A stretch of DNA of 40,132 bases from Archaeoglobi archaeon (GCA_029259345.1 JAPDIX010000046.1:1-40132), one strand, 5' to 3'; numbered from the stretch's first letter, positions 16,420-25,242 are shown. Numbers and translations are program-made. The notes: generated from the sequence alone by a model not told the origin.

Positions 16420-17538
16420 TTAAGAGAGATCTCTAAATCTCTTTACCAACACTTCCAGATTATCCTGTGCCATCTGTAGCAATCTTTCAGACCCGTTGGC
16501 TATCTGCTGAACCGCAGCGGTCTGCTCCTCTATTGCTGCAGAGGACTCTTCACTCGCAGCAGCAGACTCTTCGGCAGTTGAAGCAACCTCCTCGATATTC
16601 TTCACGAGAGCTTCGAGTTTCTCAATTCCCCTCTGAGATTCTGCAGCTATATCGTTGAGCATTCTGTCTATTTCAGCCACCATCTTCCCTATTTCTTCAG
16701 ACATTTTCAGAGCCTCATTAATCCTCTCTCCACCTTCATTTGATTCTGTTTTCACCTTTCTTACAGCATCTATAACTCTCTGAGTTGCCTCTGTAACGCT
16801 TGCAACTATCTCAGCAATCTCGTCGGTGCTCTTCCTGCTCTCCTCTGCAAGCTTTCTAATTTCATCTGCAACAACAGCAAACCCCCTTCCGTGCTCTCCA
16901 GCCCTCGCAGCCTCTATGGCTGCATTCAAAGCGAGGAGGTTGGTCTGGTCTGCAATGGACTTTATCCTCTCCGTTACTTTGCCAATGTTTTTGACGGTCT
17001 CGTTCAGATCCTCGACAATTTGCCCTGCAACATCAATTTCGTTCATCACTTCCTGAAGCTTGTTGATGGCCGCCTCCCCACTTTCTCTCGACTTTCCAGC
17101 GTACTCCATGGCGTTGTTTGCATACTTGCTCGACTCACCTATGTTTGAGTTGAGCACTTCAAACAAATCCATGGTCTCCTTAACCAGAGCGTGTGAGCTG
17201 TTCGACAATCTCGATAAATTCTCTGCTCCGGTGGCTATTTGCTGGGAGGCTGAGCTTATCTGCTGCATTCCAGCATTTAACTGGTTTATCGCCTCCATGT
17301 TTTCCTTAGCCAGATTCTCAGTCTCCTTCATAGCCTTAACTGTCTCCTTAAACACACTTCCGAGATCTGCTGCAAGGGTGTTTACAAGCTCAAAAATTCT
17401 TGCATAATCTCCATCTTTAACCTTTTCAAGTCTGACGTCCCAGTTTCCTGATATTATCTCCTTCAGAGCATGCTCCAACTGGATCAAATACTGCCTGTGG
17501 TGGTCTTCATGCCCCATTTCCAGAACTTCCGAGCTCAT
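16420..17538 (-). CDS. Soluble methyl-accepting chemotaxis protein
   Basis: A 372-residue receptor with no signal peptide and no membrane segment, so it is cytoplasmic. An N-terminal helical region ([25 protein letters not shown]) resembles a short HAMP-like or linker segment. The rest is the long four-helix coiled coil with the signalling tip [20 protein letters not shown] followed by [20 protein letters not shown]. Gln/Glu-rich methylation-type sites flank it ([20 protein letters not shown]). No PAS or other sensory domain is visible, so the input is unknown; it may sense an internal signal or work through a partner. A gggggtggta ribosome site precedes the ATG. Confidence 0.93.
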   Translation of the reverse strand: MSSEVLEMGHEDHHRQYLIQLEHALKEIISGNWDVRLEKVKDGDYARIFELVNTLAADLGSVFKETVKAMKETENLAKENMEAINQLNAGMQQISSASQQIATGAENLSRLSNSSHALVKETMDLFEVLNSNIGESSKYANNAMEYAGKSRESGEAAINKLQEVMNEIDVAGQIVEDLNETVKNIGKVTERIKSIADQTNLLALNAAIEAARAGEHGRGFAVVADEIRKLAEESRKSTDEIAEIVASVTEATQRVIDAVRKVKTESNEGGERINEALKMSEEIGKMVAEIDRMLNDIAAESQRGIEKLEALVKNIEEVASTAEESAAASEESSAAIEEQTAAVQQIANGSERLLQMAQDNLEVLVKRFRDLS

Positions 17539-17850
17539 ATTACCACCCCCGTATTCTTTTTTTAAATTTCGATTATAGATTACTTTCTTGAATCTCGTAT
17601 ATAATTATTTCCTACATAAAACAAATTACATTTTAGAAGTTGTCAGAAAGGAATTATAAAAATCTATGGTCTTCCCAACATCACCACTCTGATACGCACG
17701 TCACTTTGTGACGGCGCGCCGTTCTGCGAACGTGCGACCTCTGAATAACCCTCTTTTCACTGAAACCCAGCTTAATCGTCATCCCCGTCAGCAGGACAGA
17801 AATAGAATACCTATTTTTAATCGGCTCGTAATCATAACAGTGCAAATCCT
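17539..17850. other. Gene-free interval with a GC-rich cloverleaf palindrome
   Basis: No gene is supported here. The receptor's promoter probably lies around 17560-17640, which is very AT-rich. At 17695-17736 there is a 42-base GC-rich palindrome described separately. The remainder up to 17850 contains only short open stretches that I cannot assign. Confidence 0.6.
17695..17736. repeat. 42-base perfect cloverleaf palindrome
   Basis: The outer arms cgcacg and cgtgcg pair over six bases and enclose three further self-complementary units with no base left over: tcac-ttt-gtga, the ten-base palindrome cggcgcgccg, and ttc-tgc-gaa. An alternative single structure is the 12-base palindrome at 17711-17722. 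The surroundings are AT-rich, so this is a compositional island. It may be a transposon end, a recombination site, a structured RNA or a protein-binding site. Confidence 0.7.
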
Positions 17851-18067
17851 TCAAACTAAACGCTTCTTTCCCCAGTTTATTATGTTCTCTACTATAGCCT
17901 TAAACTCTTCAGATTTAGCTTTAATCCTTAAAATAACCTTTTTACAGCTTATACCTCTTCATCTCCCTTTCTACGTTCCTGGAGTTAAAGATGAACAGAG
18001 GATAACTAATTAAACCTTTAAGCATCTCAATACTGAAGCTTTTCTTTGGAATTATCAGGAGGGGCAC
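17851..18067 (-). pseudogene. Small gene with one frameshift, downstream of the winged-helix regulator
   Basis: Not recognised. From a GTG nine bases after the regulator's stop, in the same frame, 41 codons run to a stop at 17942-17944 (ending REMKRYKL). Reading continues sensibly in the next frame (KKVILRIKAKSEEFKAIVEN...) to 17851. Removing one base near 17938-17944, beside a T run on the plus strand, gives one 71-residue frame (216 bases). It could be a broken gene, a sequencing error or a frameshifted gene. Position argues it is co-transcribed with the regulator. Confidence 0.5.
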
Positions 18068-18076
18068 TACAGAGCT

Positions 18077-18376
18077 TCAGCCCTCCTCCACATCCTGAAC
18101 TTCATTTAACACTTCTAATAAAATACGCAGTATCCGATCACCCCTCGGTGTCAGGACATAATTATTATTTTCTTTTTCGATTATATCGTAGCTGGACAAA
18201 GATTTCAGCAATCTGCTAAGGACACTCGGACTGAGCCTCGACTCGAACATCAGCTCACTGAAACCCGCTGGAGTTTTACGTAAGATTATAAGAATTTTAA
18301 GTGAACCGGGATGGGTTACCGTTTTATACACATCCATCTTTCCGTTGAGTTCACACACCCCCATCATTTCGATCAT
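18077..18376 (-). CDS. Winged-helix transcriptional regulator
   Basis: A 99-residue protein whose body is one winged helix-turn-helix. The opening KTVTHPGSLKILIILRKTPAGFSELM, the recognition-helix region SRLSPSVLSRLLKSLSSYDII and the wing KENNNYVLTPRGDRIL match ArsR/PadR/MarR-like archaeal regulators. No metal-binding cysteine pair or ligand domain is visible; the single cysteine is at the N-terminus. It faces the VapBC-like pair across a 122-base divergent promoter region and probably controls its own operon or that pair (inference). Confidence 0.8.
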   Translation of the reverse strand: MIEMMGVCELNGKMDVYKTVTHPGSLKILIILRKTPAGFSELMFESRLSPSVLSRLLKSLSSYDIIEKENNNYVLTPRGDRILRILLEVLNEVQDVEEG

Positions 18377-18385
18377 CTCTGCTTG

Positions 18386-18410
18386 TTGTACTAATTTGTA
18401 TTGACTACAA
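18386..18410. promoter_or_regulatory. Possible operator in the regulator/vapB divergent region
   Basis: The five-base arms ttgta and tacaa flank an AT-rich 15-base centre just upstream of the winged-helix gene. The symmetry is weak beyond the arms. It is a reasonable candidate for autoregulation, no more. Confidence 0.3.
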
Positions 18411-18498
18411 GGTCATAAATTTTACTTTTGATGCATTTCAAAAAGTAATTCATTATGTATAAACAAAAACATTTAAAAAATCCGGAGAATAAATTAAC

Positions 18499-18693
18499 AT
18501 GAACAGGGAAAGAAAGGATGTGATAATCTCCTTCAGGATTCCTGAATACCTTAAATCGGAAATGGACAAGATAAACATTAATTGGAGTGAGTATCTGAGG
18601 AAAAAAATAGAGGAAAAGCTTAGGCTTGAAGAAATGAGAGCTATTTTGTCAGAAATCGAGGCTTTAAAAATTCGTCCTGGAGGTAAAACATGA
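18499..18693 (+). CDS. VapB-like antitoxin
   Basis: A 64-residue protein. The N-terminal half (KDVIISFRIPEYLKSEMDKININWSEYLRKKI) has a beta-strand followed by two helices, the ribbon-helix-helix or CopG pattern of many VapB antitoxins. The C-terminal helix would wrap the toxin. A ccggag ribosome site lies 12 bases upstream. Its stop overlaps the toxin start codon in an ATGA, the usual coupled arrangement for antitoxin-toxin pairs. Confidence 0.75.
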   Translation: MNRERKDVIISFRIPEYLKSEMDKININWSEYLRKKIEEKLRLEEMRAILSEIEALKIRPGGKT

Positions 18694-19100
18694 TAGTTGA
18701 TGCATCTGCTGTCGTTGAAATTTTGTTTGGTAGTGATATTTATCAGAATATCTTGGAAAAAGTGACAAGTGGAGAAATTAGACTCAGAACGTCTGAAGCT
18801 GTCAAATTCGAGGTATGTGATAATCTCAGCAAAAATGAGGACATAGACTCTGAACTTCTTCAAGAATTGTTACCACTCGCCATCAGATTCCTGGACCACA
18901 TAACGACAAAAATGAGCTCTGATCAGCTTTCAAAAGCTGCCAAACTTTCCAAAGCACTGAACTTAAATTTTCCACCTGCGACCTGCGTTATTCTTGCTCT
19001 CTCATTGGGAGATGTTTACATAACGGCCGACGAGTCTATATCAAATAAACTGAAGAAAGAGGGGTATCCAGTTTTGCACCTTGATGAATTAATTTTTTAG
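18690..19100 (+). CDS. PIN-domain VapC-like toxin
   Basis: A 136-residue PIN domain. It opens with MIVDASAVVEIL (first catalytic aspartate, D4), has the second acidic residue in TSEAVKFEVCDNL, and ends with YITADESISNKLKKEGYPVLHLDEL, the usual TxD block. PIN toxins cut specific RNAs, often tRNAs. The usual third acidic position, in a DAxxxALA-like helix, here reads FPPATCVILAL, with no aspartate where one is expected. The nuclease may therefore be weakened. It is translationally coupled to the antitoxin gene. Confidence 0.83.
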   Translation: MIVDASAVVEILFGSDIYQNILEKVTSGEIRLRTSEAVKFEVCDNLSKNEDIDSELLQELLPLAIRFLDHITTKMSSDQLSKAAKLSKALNLNFPPATCVILALSLGDVYITADESISNKLKKEGYPVLHLDELIF

Positions 19101-19173
19101 TTTAGCCTTTTTTACTCTGGATGTCTGGAAATTAAGATATGATACTCACGTTGGCGGTATAATAAAAATTAAT

Positions 19174-19977
19174 TCAAATTTTTTTATAAATTTTTTCCCT
19201 TAAACTAACGCACTCGAATTTATCCTTAAACCCAGCGGGAAGGGTTTCACTTTTACCTATTATCAGGTATCCTCCTTCAACAAGGGCGTTGTAAAAGTCA
19301 TTAACAGCCTTGGCCTTCTGCTGCTCACTGAAATAGATCATCACGTTTCGACAGAAAACTACATCCAGATACCTCGACACCGGACCTTCTGTTGTTAAAT
19401 CGTGTTTTTTGAATCTGATGTGCTTCTTCAGAAAATTCTTTACCCGATATCCATCTCCTTCTTTATCGAAGTATTTGTTGATAAGCATCTTGCTCAGATT
19501 CTTAAGCTGAACAGGTCTGTAAAACCCATCTCTCGCCATCTCAAGACAGGTATCATCAATGTCTGTGGCGTAGATGGAGATAAGCCACTCCTCCCCCAGA
19601 ACTTCAAGAGCACATATAGCTATACTATATGGCTCTTCACCGCACGAACATCCAGCACTCCAGAAACGAATTATGTTGCTATTAACTCTCTTTTTTCTGC
19701 TTGCTATCTCTGGCAGTATATTCTTCATTAAAAACTCAAAGGGTGTTTTGTCCCTCATGAACTCCGTGACGTTTATTGTTATCGTGTTTACCAGCTTTTG
19801 GACCTCTCCATCTCCATCATTCCTAAGCAACCTGAGATATTCTCCATAATCTCTTAAGCCGAGCATTTTCATCCTTAATTCGATTCGTCTTCTGAGATAT
19901 CCTTCTCTGTATTTTGTTAGGTCTATTCCTGATTCTCTGCTCACAAGATCAATCAGGCTTTTGAAAGCTAAATCCAC
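19174..19977 (-). CDS. cheR: Chemotaxis protein methyltransferase CheR
   Basis: A 267-residue methyltransferase that adds methyl groups to receptor glutamates from S-adenosylmethionine. The N-terminal helical CheR domain has the typical YRRRIELRMKMLGLRDYGEYL stretch. The SAM domain shows FWSAGCSCGEEPYSIAICALE, the DIDDTCLEMAR acidic loop, and VVFCRNVMIYFSEQQKAKAV. It opposes CheB. The start is GTG after gaggtggtgaact, and it overlaps CheD by ten bases. It ends the main che operon. Confidence 0.94.
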   Translation of the reverse strand: MDLAFKSLIDLVSRESGIDLTKYREGYLRRRIELRMKMLGLRDYGEYLRLLRNDGDGEVQKLVNTITINVTEFMRDKTPFEFLMKNILPEIASRKKRVNSNIIRFWSAGCSCGEEPYSIAICALEVLGEEWLISIYATDIDDTCLEMARDGFYRPVQLKNLSKMLINKYFDKEGDGYRVKNFLKKHIRFKKHDLTTEGPVSRYLDVVFCRNVMIYFSEQQKAKAVNDFYNALVEGGYLIIGKSETLPAGFKDKFECVSLREKIYKKI

Positions 19978-20441
19978 AGTTCACCACCTCTGCTATACCT
20001 AACAAGCATTCTCCCATCGTTCGTAAAAAAATAGACGGTTCTGCCCTGATCTCCCCCTAAATCTTTGGAAACCAGCCGTATACCAAAGTCATCCAGTACC
20101 GAAGTGATAGCCTCCACATTTCTATCACCAATCCTCAGCATGTCCATCGTCATGTGTTTGAATATCTGCGCCCCTCCAGCCATCTTCGCAACCACTCTGT
20201 CTCTCTTTCCTCCAAGCCTCTCCATAGCTTCAATCATCATTTCAACAGCTTGATCAGCATACTTTGCACTTCTCTTGGTTCCATTGGATTGAGGGAGCAT
20301 TACATGGGCAAGTCCCCCTACCTTCACTACTGGATCATAGAGGGCAATACCTATACAGGAACCAAGCCCCACGGTTTTCAGCACAGCTCTCTTAGCCACC
20401 CTGAATTCACCGATGCCCACCAAGACCTCATTTTGCATCAT
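19968..20441 (-). CDS. cheD: Chemoreceptor glutamine deamidase CheD
   Basis: A 157-residue CheD. The catalytic set is visible by alignment from memory to the bacterial enzyme: T23 and C29 in LKTVGLGSCIGI, and H46 in GGLAHVMLP. The KYADQAVEMMIEAMERLG and KMAGGAQIF blocks are typical. CheD converts receptor glutamines to glutamates and is regulated by CheC, encoded just upstream with a four-base overlap. Confidence 0.94.
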   Translation of the reverse strand: MMQNEVLVGIGEFRVAKRAVLKTVGLGSCIGIALYDPVVKVGGLAHVMLPQSNGTKRSAKYADQAVEMMIEAMERLGGKRDRVVAKMAGGAQIFKHMTMDMLRIGDRNVEAITSVLDDFGIRLVSKDLGGDQGRTVYFFTNDGRMLVRYSRGGELWI

Positions 20442-21046
20442 TCCACCATTCCGAGGAGCTGGAAGATGTATTCCACGAATTTCTCATTTGGAAATAGCAT
20501 CACGAAAATCTCAATCTCATTCTCATTCTCTTCAAGCTTCGTTTCAAAGATTACGACATAGTCACTTTTCTCAGCAAGCTGGGAAACTATTGCATCTACG
20601 ACAGCGATTGCGATATCTTTTGCGAAACTCGGTGGAGTTGGAATCAGAATTTTATTCAACATCTCAGCCGTAGCATCGCAGAAAGCTGATGAAAGAATAT
20701 TTCCAATCTCCATCAGTGTTGAATCAACCATCTCCTCATCGCTCGTATCTCCAAGAAGTGCTTCTGCAAGCTTGAGCGAAGATTGTTCTGGAAAGTTGAT
20801 GTACAGAAATCCTGCCTGCCCATCATCGACGTCATCAAGGCCTGTAACAACCCCCGCGACAATCTTGTCCACATCAATCACGTTGTGGAGTTCCTGAACT
20901 TTAACCACCTTGACCACTGGTACAGACATTTCAATGACCTTGCCGAGCATTTGTGAGAGAGACGTTGCAGCCATCCCAACACCTATATTTCCCAGCTCCC
21001 TAAGGGCGTCAAGTTCTATTTCGCCCAAATCCTCAATACTATGCAA
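20438..21046 (-). CDS. cheC: CheY-P phosphatase CheC
   Basis: About 202 residues. Both phosphatase motifs of the CheC family ([DS]xxxExxN) are present: DALRELGN (about residues 13-20 of the form used here) and STLMEIGN near residue 109, so both active sites look intact. CheC removes phosphate from CheY-P and binds CheD. Start choice: the ggaggtga ribosome site at the end of cheA fits a TTG at 21046 best; a GTG three codons earlier (21055) overlaps that site. Confidence 0.92.
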   Translation of the reverse strand: MHSIEDLGEIELDALRELGNIGVGMAATSLSQMLGKVIEMSVPVVKVVKVQELHNVIDVDKIVAGVVTGLDDVDDGQAGFLYINFPEQSSLKLAEALLGDTSDEEMVDSTLMEIGNILSSAFCDATAEMLNKILIPTPPSFAKDIAIAVVDAIVSQLAEKSDYVVIFETKLEENENEIEIFVMLFPNEKFVEYIFQLLGMVE

Positions 21047-22997
21047 GCCTATCACCTCCTAACAAACTTGAAATATCAATAATGGGCACAACCCTCCCAT
21101 CTCCAAGAATTGTCACACCGCTAAACCCCTTTATTTTGGCGAGATAGCCTGTAAGGGGTTTTATAACAATTTCCTGCTGCTCCGCTATGGTGTCCGCTAT
21201 CAAAGCATATTTCTCACTCTCTTTCTCAACAATAATCCCCACCTCCCTTTCAGGTTTGCCATTCACAACGTTGAAAAGTTCTCTAAGCTTGAATGCTGGA
21301 ACAAGCTTTCCACGAACGATTAAAAATGGATTTCCGTGAATTACCTTCCAGTTCTCATCGGTGACATACAACGCCTCCACTACGCTGGAGATTGGGATAG
21401 CATAAGTCTCATCTCCTACTTTGACGAGCAGCGATTTAATTATAGCAACCGTGGGTGGCAGATGTATTCTTATCCTTGTTCCCTCTCCCCTCTTCGAGCT
21501 TATTCTTACGCTACCTCCAAGTCTCTCCACTGTCGTCTTAACTACATCCATTCCAACACCTCTGCCTGATATCTCCGTTGCATTATCCTTAGTTGAGAAG
21601 CCAGGAGCGAATATCAGCATCTTGAGTTCATCCTCACTCATCGAATCTGCCTCAGTTTGAGTTACTATGCCTCTTTCTATTGCTTTCTGCTTGATCTTCT
21701 CCACATCCAAGCCCTTTCCGTCATCTTCAAGCTCAATTATAATATTGTTCTTCTCTCTCCAAGCAGCAAGCCTTATTCTTCCAGTTTCGCTCTTTCCTGC
21801 TGCAACTCTTTCTTCGGGAGTTTCTATACCGTGATCAACTGCGTTTCTCACAAGATGAACGAGTGGGTCACTGATTTCATCGAGAACTGTTCTGTCAAGC
21901 TCTGTATCGAGCCCTTCCATTACGAATTCAACCTTCTTGCCGAGCTTCCTTGCCAAGTCCCTAACCATCCTTGGGAATTTGTTGAAGATTCTCTCAACCT
22001 TCACCATTCTTATCTGCATTACCTCGTCCTGAAGGCTCGTAATGGATTTGTCCATAATGGATACCGCCTCTTTTAGCTCAGGAATATCGTATTCGCTTGC
22101 AATTTGCAAAAGTCTTCCCTTGCTTATGACAAGCTCACCAACGAGGTTCATTATGGTATCAAGCTGGGCTATGTTGACCCTGATGCTCTCAAGCTTTTTG
22201 TCCTTCTTAACATCCTTTTTCACACCATCTTTGACAACTTTGCTCCTGTCTTTTTCTTTGTTTTCCACTTCTGTTTCAACCTCTTTTTGCTCCGCTTTGT
22301 CCTCACTTTTTTGCTCAAGTGGGGAGATCTCGAATTTATCAACTTCAGCTACTTTGCTCATCACTTCTTCGATCTTATTGATGTCTGATGTTTTTATAAA
22401 TACAACAAAATGACCGTCAAAATCTTCCTTCTCCATATCATTTTCATCAGGGATGACAGTTAAAATCTCAGAAACTTCACTCAAATTTTCGACAACAAGA
22501 GCTGCTCTAACACTCTTCATTATACAGTCTTCACTCAGGTACACGTCAACTCTTACGTTAGCACCTTCAAAACTTTCCTTACTTAAATCGACCTCTTTCA
22601 TCTCTTTTTCATCTTTTCCTTCCTGCATGAATTCACCAAGAGCGTTGATAATTTCGGATACATCAACGTCATCACTGTTCTCCTCTTCTATCTTGTTGAT
22701 TGTCTCTTCAATCGCATCCACCGCTTTTAGCATGACATCAACAACATCACTCGTGATTTCGATTTCCCCGTCTCTAACCCTACCCATCGCACTTTCGAGC
22801 TTGTGGCATAGCTCTTCAAGGTTTTTGTAGCCCATAAAACCAGCCATTCCCTTTATGGTGTGGGCTACTCTAAATATCTCGTTTATAGCATTTAAATCTC
22901 CATTTTCAAGTTTAATGAAGTTCTGGTTCATCAGATCAAGATACTCTCTTGCCTCCTGTATGAACTCTTGCCTATACTCCTCCATATCACTCTCCAT
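21039..22997 (-). CDS. cheA: Chemotaxis histidine kinase CheA
   Basis: A 652-residue kinase with the standard domain order. The HPt domain has the phosphorylated H46 in FRVAHTIKGMAGFMG. A CheY-binding-like region spans about 145-240, followed by a charged linker rich in Lys and Glu. Dimerisation helices start near 270 (IRVNIAQLDTIMNLVGELVISKGRL). The ATPase shows VHLVRNAVDHGIETPEER (N box), IELEDDGKGLD (G1) and GRGVGMDVVK (G2). The C-terminal CheW-like domain starts about 520. It phosphorylates CheY and CheB. ggaggtga precedes the ATG, which overlaps cheB by 11 bases. Confidence 0.96.
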   Translation of the reverse strand: MESDMEEYRQEFIQEAREYLDLMNQNFIKLENGDLNAINEIFRVAHTIKGMAGFMGYKNLEELCHKLESAMGRVRDGEIEITSDVVDVMLKAVDAIEETINKIEEENSDDVDVSEIINALGEFMQEGKDEKEMKEVDLSKESFEGANVRVDVYLSEDCIMKSVRAALVVENLSEVSEILTVIPDENDMEKEDFDGHFVVFIKTSDINKIEEVMSKVAEVDKFEISPLEQKSEDKAEQKEVETEVENKEKDRSKVVKDGVKKDVKKDKKLESIRVNIAQLDTIMNLVGELVISKGRLLQIASEYDIPELKEAVSIMDKSITSLQDEVMQIRMVKVERIFNKFPRMVRDLARKLGKKVEFVMEGLDTELDRTVLDEISDPLVHLVRNAVDHGIETPEERVAAGKSETGRIRLAAWREKNNIIIELEDDGKGLDVEKIKQKAIERGIVTQTEADSMSEDELKMLIFAPGFSTKDNATEISGRGVGMDVVKTTVERLGGSVRISSKRGEGTRIRIHLPPTVAIIKSLLVKVGDETYAIPISSVVEALYVTDENWKVIHGNPFLIVRGKLVPAFKLRELFNVVNGKPEREVGIIVEKESEKYALIADTIAEQQEIVIKPLTGYLAKIKGFSGVTILGDGRVVPIIDISSLLGGDRLA

Positions 22998-24036
22998 TCA
23001 ACTTCACCTCCAGAAATCTGACTACTTCCTCAGCAATTTCAAAAACAGGTTTGACTGATACTATGCCGCCGATCTCTATCGCAGCCTTTGGCATACCAAA
23101 AACAACGCACGTATCTTCGCTGCATGCTATTGTCAACCCTCCCCTGTCCTTTATCATCTTCATACCGTATGCCCCATCTTCGCCCATTCCGGTCAGTATA
23201 ACTCCAACGACGTTGCCACCGTAGGCCTGAACAACCGAATCTGCGGTTACATCAACCGAGGGTTTCACTGCATTGACTGGCTCCCCATCAACAATCTTTA
23301 TTCTAACAACGTTGGCGGCTCTTCTGACCTTCATGTGATAACCGCCGGGTGCGATGTAAACGACACCATCCTTAACTCTCTCGTTGTTTTCAGCCTCTTT
23401 AACTTCGACTTCGGAGATACTATTGAGTCTCTCGGCAAGTTGCTGTGTGAAGTCAGGTGGCATGTGCTGAACCACAAAGATCGGTGCCGGAATGTCTGCA
23501 GGCAGCCTGGGGATTATCATTTCCAAGGCTGAAGGTCCGCCAGTGGACGAGCCTATTAAAACGCAGACATCCTTTGTCTTTACCCCCCAACTGCCTCTCA
23601 CGACATCAAGCTTCAGCTTCTTGAGATTATGAATTCGCATGAGGTTTGGAGATGTTCCTGCAACTATCTTGACTTTGGTCACAAGTTCTTTTTCAATGGA
23701 TGAAAGATCAACAAGTGGACCACTTGGCTTTGTAACGAAATCAACGGCACCGAGTTTCAGTGCTTCAAGCGTTTCTCTTGCTCCTTCAGTTGTAAGAGTG
23801 CTGAGCATTATGACCGGTGTGGGTTTCTTTTCCATTATCATTTTCAAGGCTGTGAGCCCGTCCATAACCGGCATCATTATGTCTAAGGTTATAACATCAG
23901 GATTCAGCTTCAAAGTTTTCTCGACTGCTTCCTTTCCATTCTTTGCGGTACCAACTACCTCTATCCCTGCTTTAGCCAGTATATTGCTGACTGCCATCCT
24001 GACCAAAGCCGAGTCGTCAACTACAAGAACCCTCAT
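22987..24036 (-). CDS. cheB: Chemotaxis methylesterase CheB
   Basis: A 349-residue CheB. Residues 1-120 form a receiver domain with phospho-acceptor D52 (DVITLDIMMPVMDG). A linker leads to the methylesterase domain with the catalytic serine in LIGSSTGGPSAL, histidine in VVQHMPPDFTQ and aspartate in LTGMGEDGAYGM. It removes methyl groups from receptors and can deamidate them. It lies two bases after cheY and overlaps cheA. Confidence 0.96.
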   Translation of the reverse strand: MRVLVVDDSALVRMAVSNILAKAGIEVVGTAKNGKEAVEKTLKLNPDVITLDIMMPVMDGLTALKMIMEKKPTPVIMLSTLTTEGARETLEALKLGAVDFVTKPSGPLVDLSSIEKELVTKVKIVAGTSPNLMRIHNLKKLKLDVVRGSWGVKTKDVCVLIGSSTGGPSALEMIIPRLPADIPAPIFVVQHMPPDFTQQLAERLNSISEVEVKEAENNERVKDGVVYIAPGGYHMKVRRAANVVRIKIVDGEPVNAVKPSVDVTADSVVQAYGGNVVGVILTGMGEDGAYGMKMIKDRGGLTIACSEDTCVVFGMPKAAIEIGGIVSVKPVFEIAEEVVRFLEVKLNGE

Positions 24037-24038
24037 GG

Positions 24039-24404
24039 CTAACTCAATCCAGCAACCTTCTTAAGCTCCTCAATCACCTTCGGAGCCTGAAATGGCTTTA
24101 CTATGTATCCTCTCGCCCCAAGCTTGATTGCCGCCTTCACCATCTGCTCCTGTCCCACAGCAGTGCACATCACAACCTTTGCATTAGGATCCATCTTCTT
24201 TATCTCCTTTAGTGCCTCAATTCCGTTCATTTCTGGCATCACAATGTCCATGGTCACTATGTCCGGCTTGAGCTGTTTGTAAAGCTCAACTGCCTGCTTT
24301 CCATTCTCAGCCTCTCCCACTATATCAAAACCTCCCGAAAACAATATATTCCTCAAAAGTTTCCTCATAAAGGCCGTATCATCCACAATCAAGACCTTCG
24401 GCAT
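24039..24404 (-). CDS. cheY: Response regulator CheY
   Basis: A 121-residue single receiver domain. The acidic pocket is VDDTAF (D8, D9), phospho-acceptor D53 in IVTMDIVMPEMNG, T in VMCTAVGQE and K in YIVKPFQ. In archaea CheY-P reaches the archaellum motor through CheF and ArlCDE. It lies between cheF and cheB; a gaggtgatgtaga site precedes the ATG. Confidence 0.95.
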   Translation of the reverse strand: MPKVLIVDDTAFMRKLLRNILFSGGFDIVGEAENGKQAVELYKQLKPDIVTMDIVMPEMNGIEALKEIKKMDPNAKVVMCTAVGQEQMVKAAIKLGARGYIVKPFQAPKVIEELKKVAGLS

Positions 24405-24410
24405 TCTACA

Positions 24411-25229
24411 TCACCTCACAGCAGCTTTTTTCATAATATCATTTACGAGAGCCACACCTTTTGGCGTGAGCTCGATTTCCTTTCTTATCTTCACAACTCT
24501 CGCCAAACCCATATCTACGAGCTTATCGTAGAGTTTGTTCAGCTCATCCGTAGTTATGCCGAGAATCGACTCTACACTCACCGAGTCAACTCCAGTATAT
24601 ACCATTGTTAGTATCTGCTCCTCAATCTCAGAAATCCCGTCTTTTGGTTTGTTCTGGTCTATGATGTTCTGGATGTAGTTTTGCAGCATTTCGAGAGTTG
24701 TTTCTGGACACAGAACAAAGCTTGTAATCACCTCTCCGTTTTCAACGTGCGTTATCACAAGCACGACCCTTTGCTTCTTTCCTATGGCTCTGATGTCCTT
24801 TTCCACTGAACCCAAGTTGTCAATTGAGATCCTGATCTGTTTTGAGGATGACAGTAACCACAGGGCTTCGTCAGTTATGCTGAGGTATCCCTTGTCCCAC
24901 CTGCTGTCTCTCACAACAACTCCACCACGTGTGGCGGGAGAGAGGAAGTACACTGCAAATCTGTCTGATTTTAGATTGAATGTCAGATATCTGAAAATCT
25001 GATCCTGACTCTTTCCAAAGGCCACATAATAGTTCTTGTTATCTTTCTTGATTCTCACCGCATCCTTGCCCTCGTATTTCAGCTTCTCAAGGTCTTGGAT
25101 CTCCTTGAACTGGATCGTCGTTCCGGCGAACGATATTGAGGTTTTGGTTATAGCTACCTCTCCCTTCTTCCATCCGCCATCAAAGTATTCTGCTGGTACT
25201 TTGAGCAATACATTGTCCTTGTCACTCAT
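24411..25229 (-). CDS. cheF: Archaeal taxis protein CheF
   Basis: A 272-residue protein of the archaea-specific CheF (DUF439) family. The N-terminal two-thirds are beta-rich (KVPAEYFDGGWKKGEVAITKTSISF and RWDKGYLSITDEALWLLSS are characteristic). The last third is a winged helix-like region (ISEIEEQILTMVYTGVDSVSVESILGI, LTPKGVALVNDI). CheF binds CheY-P and the archaellum switch proteins ArlC/D/E, joining a bacterial-type signalling pathway to an archaeal motor. Placement between cheW and cheY fits that role. Confidence 0.9.
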   Translation of the reverse strand: MSDKDNVLLKVPAEYFDGGWKKGEVAITKTSISFAGTTIQFKEIQDLEKLKYEGKDAVRIKKDNKNYYVAFGKSQDQIFRYLTFNLKSDRFAVYFLSPATRGGVVVRDSRWDKGYLSITDEALWLLSSSKQIRISIDNLGSVEKDIRAIGKKQRVVLVITHVENGEVITSFVLCPETTLEMLQNYIQNIIDQNKPKDGISEIEEQILTMVYTGVDSVSVESILGITTDELNKLYDKLVDMGLARVVKIRKEIELTPKGVALVNDIMKKAAVR

Positions 25230-25242
25230 AGCCTGCCTCTTC

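Noticed and set aside
18453-18863. 136-codon minus-strand frame opposite vapB
   Set aside because: Overlaps a coupled antitoxin-toxin pair with clear PIN motifs; hydrophobic low-quality translation.
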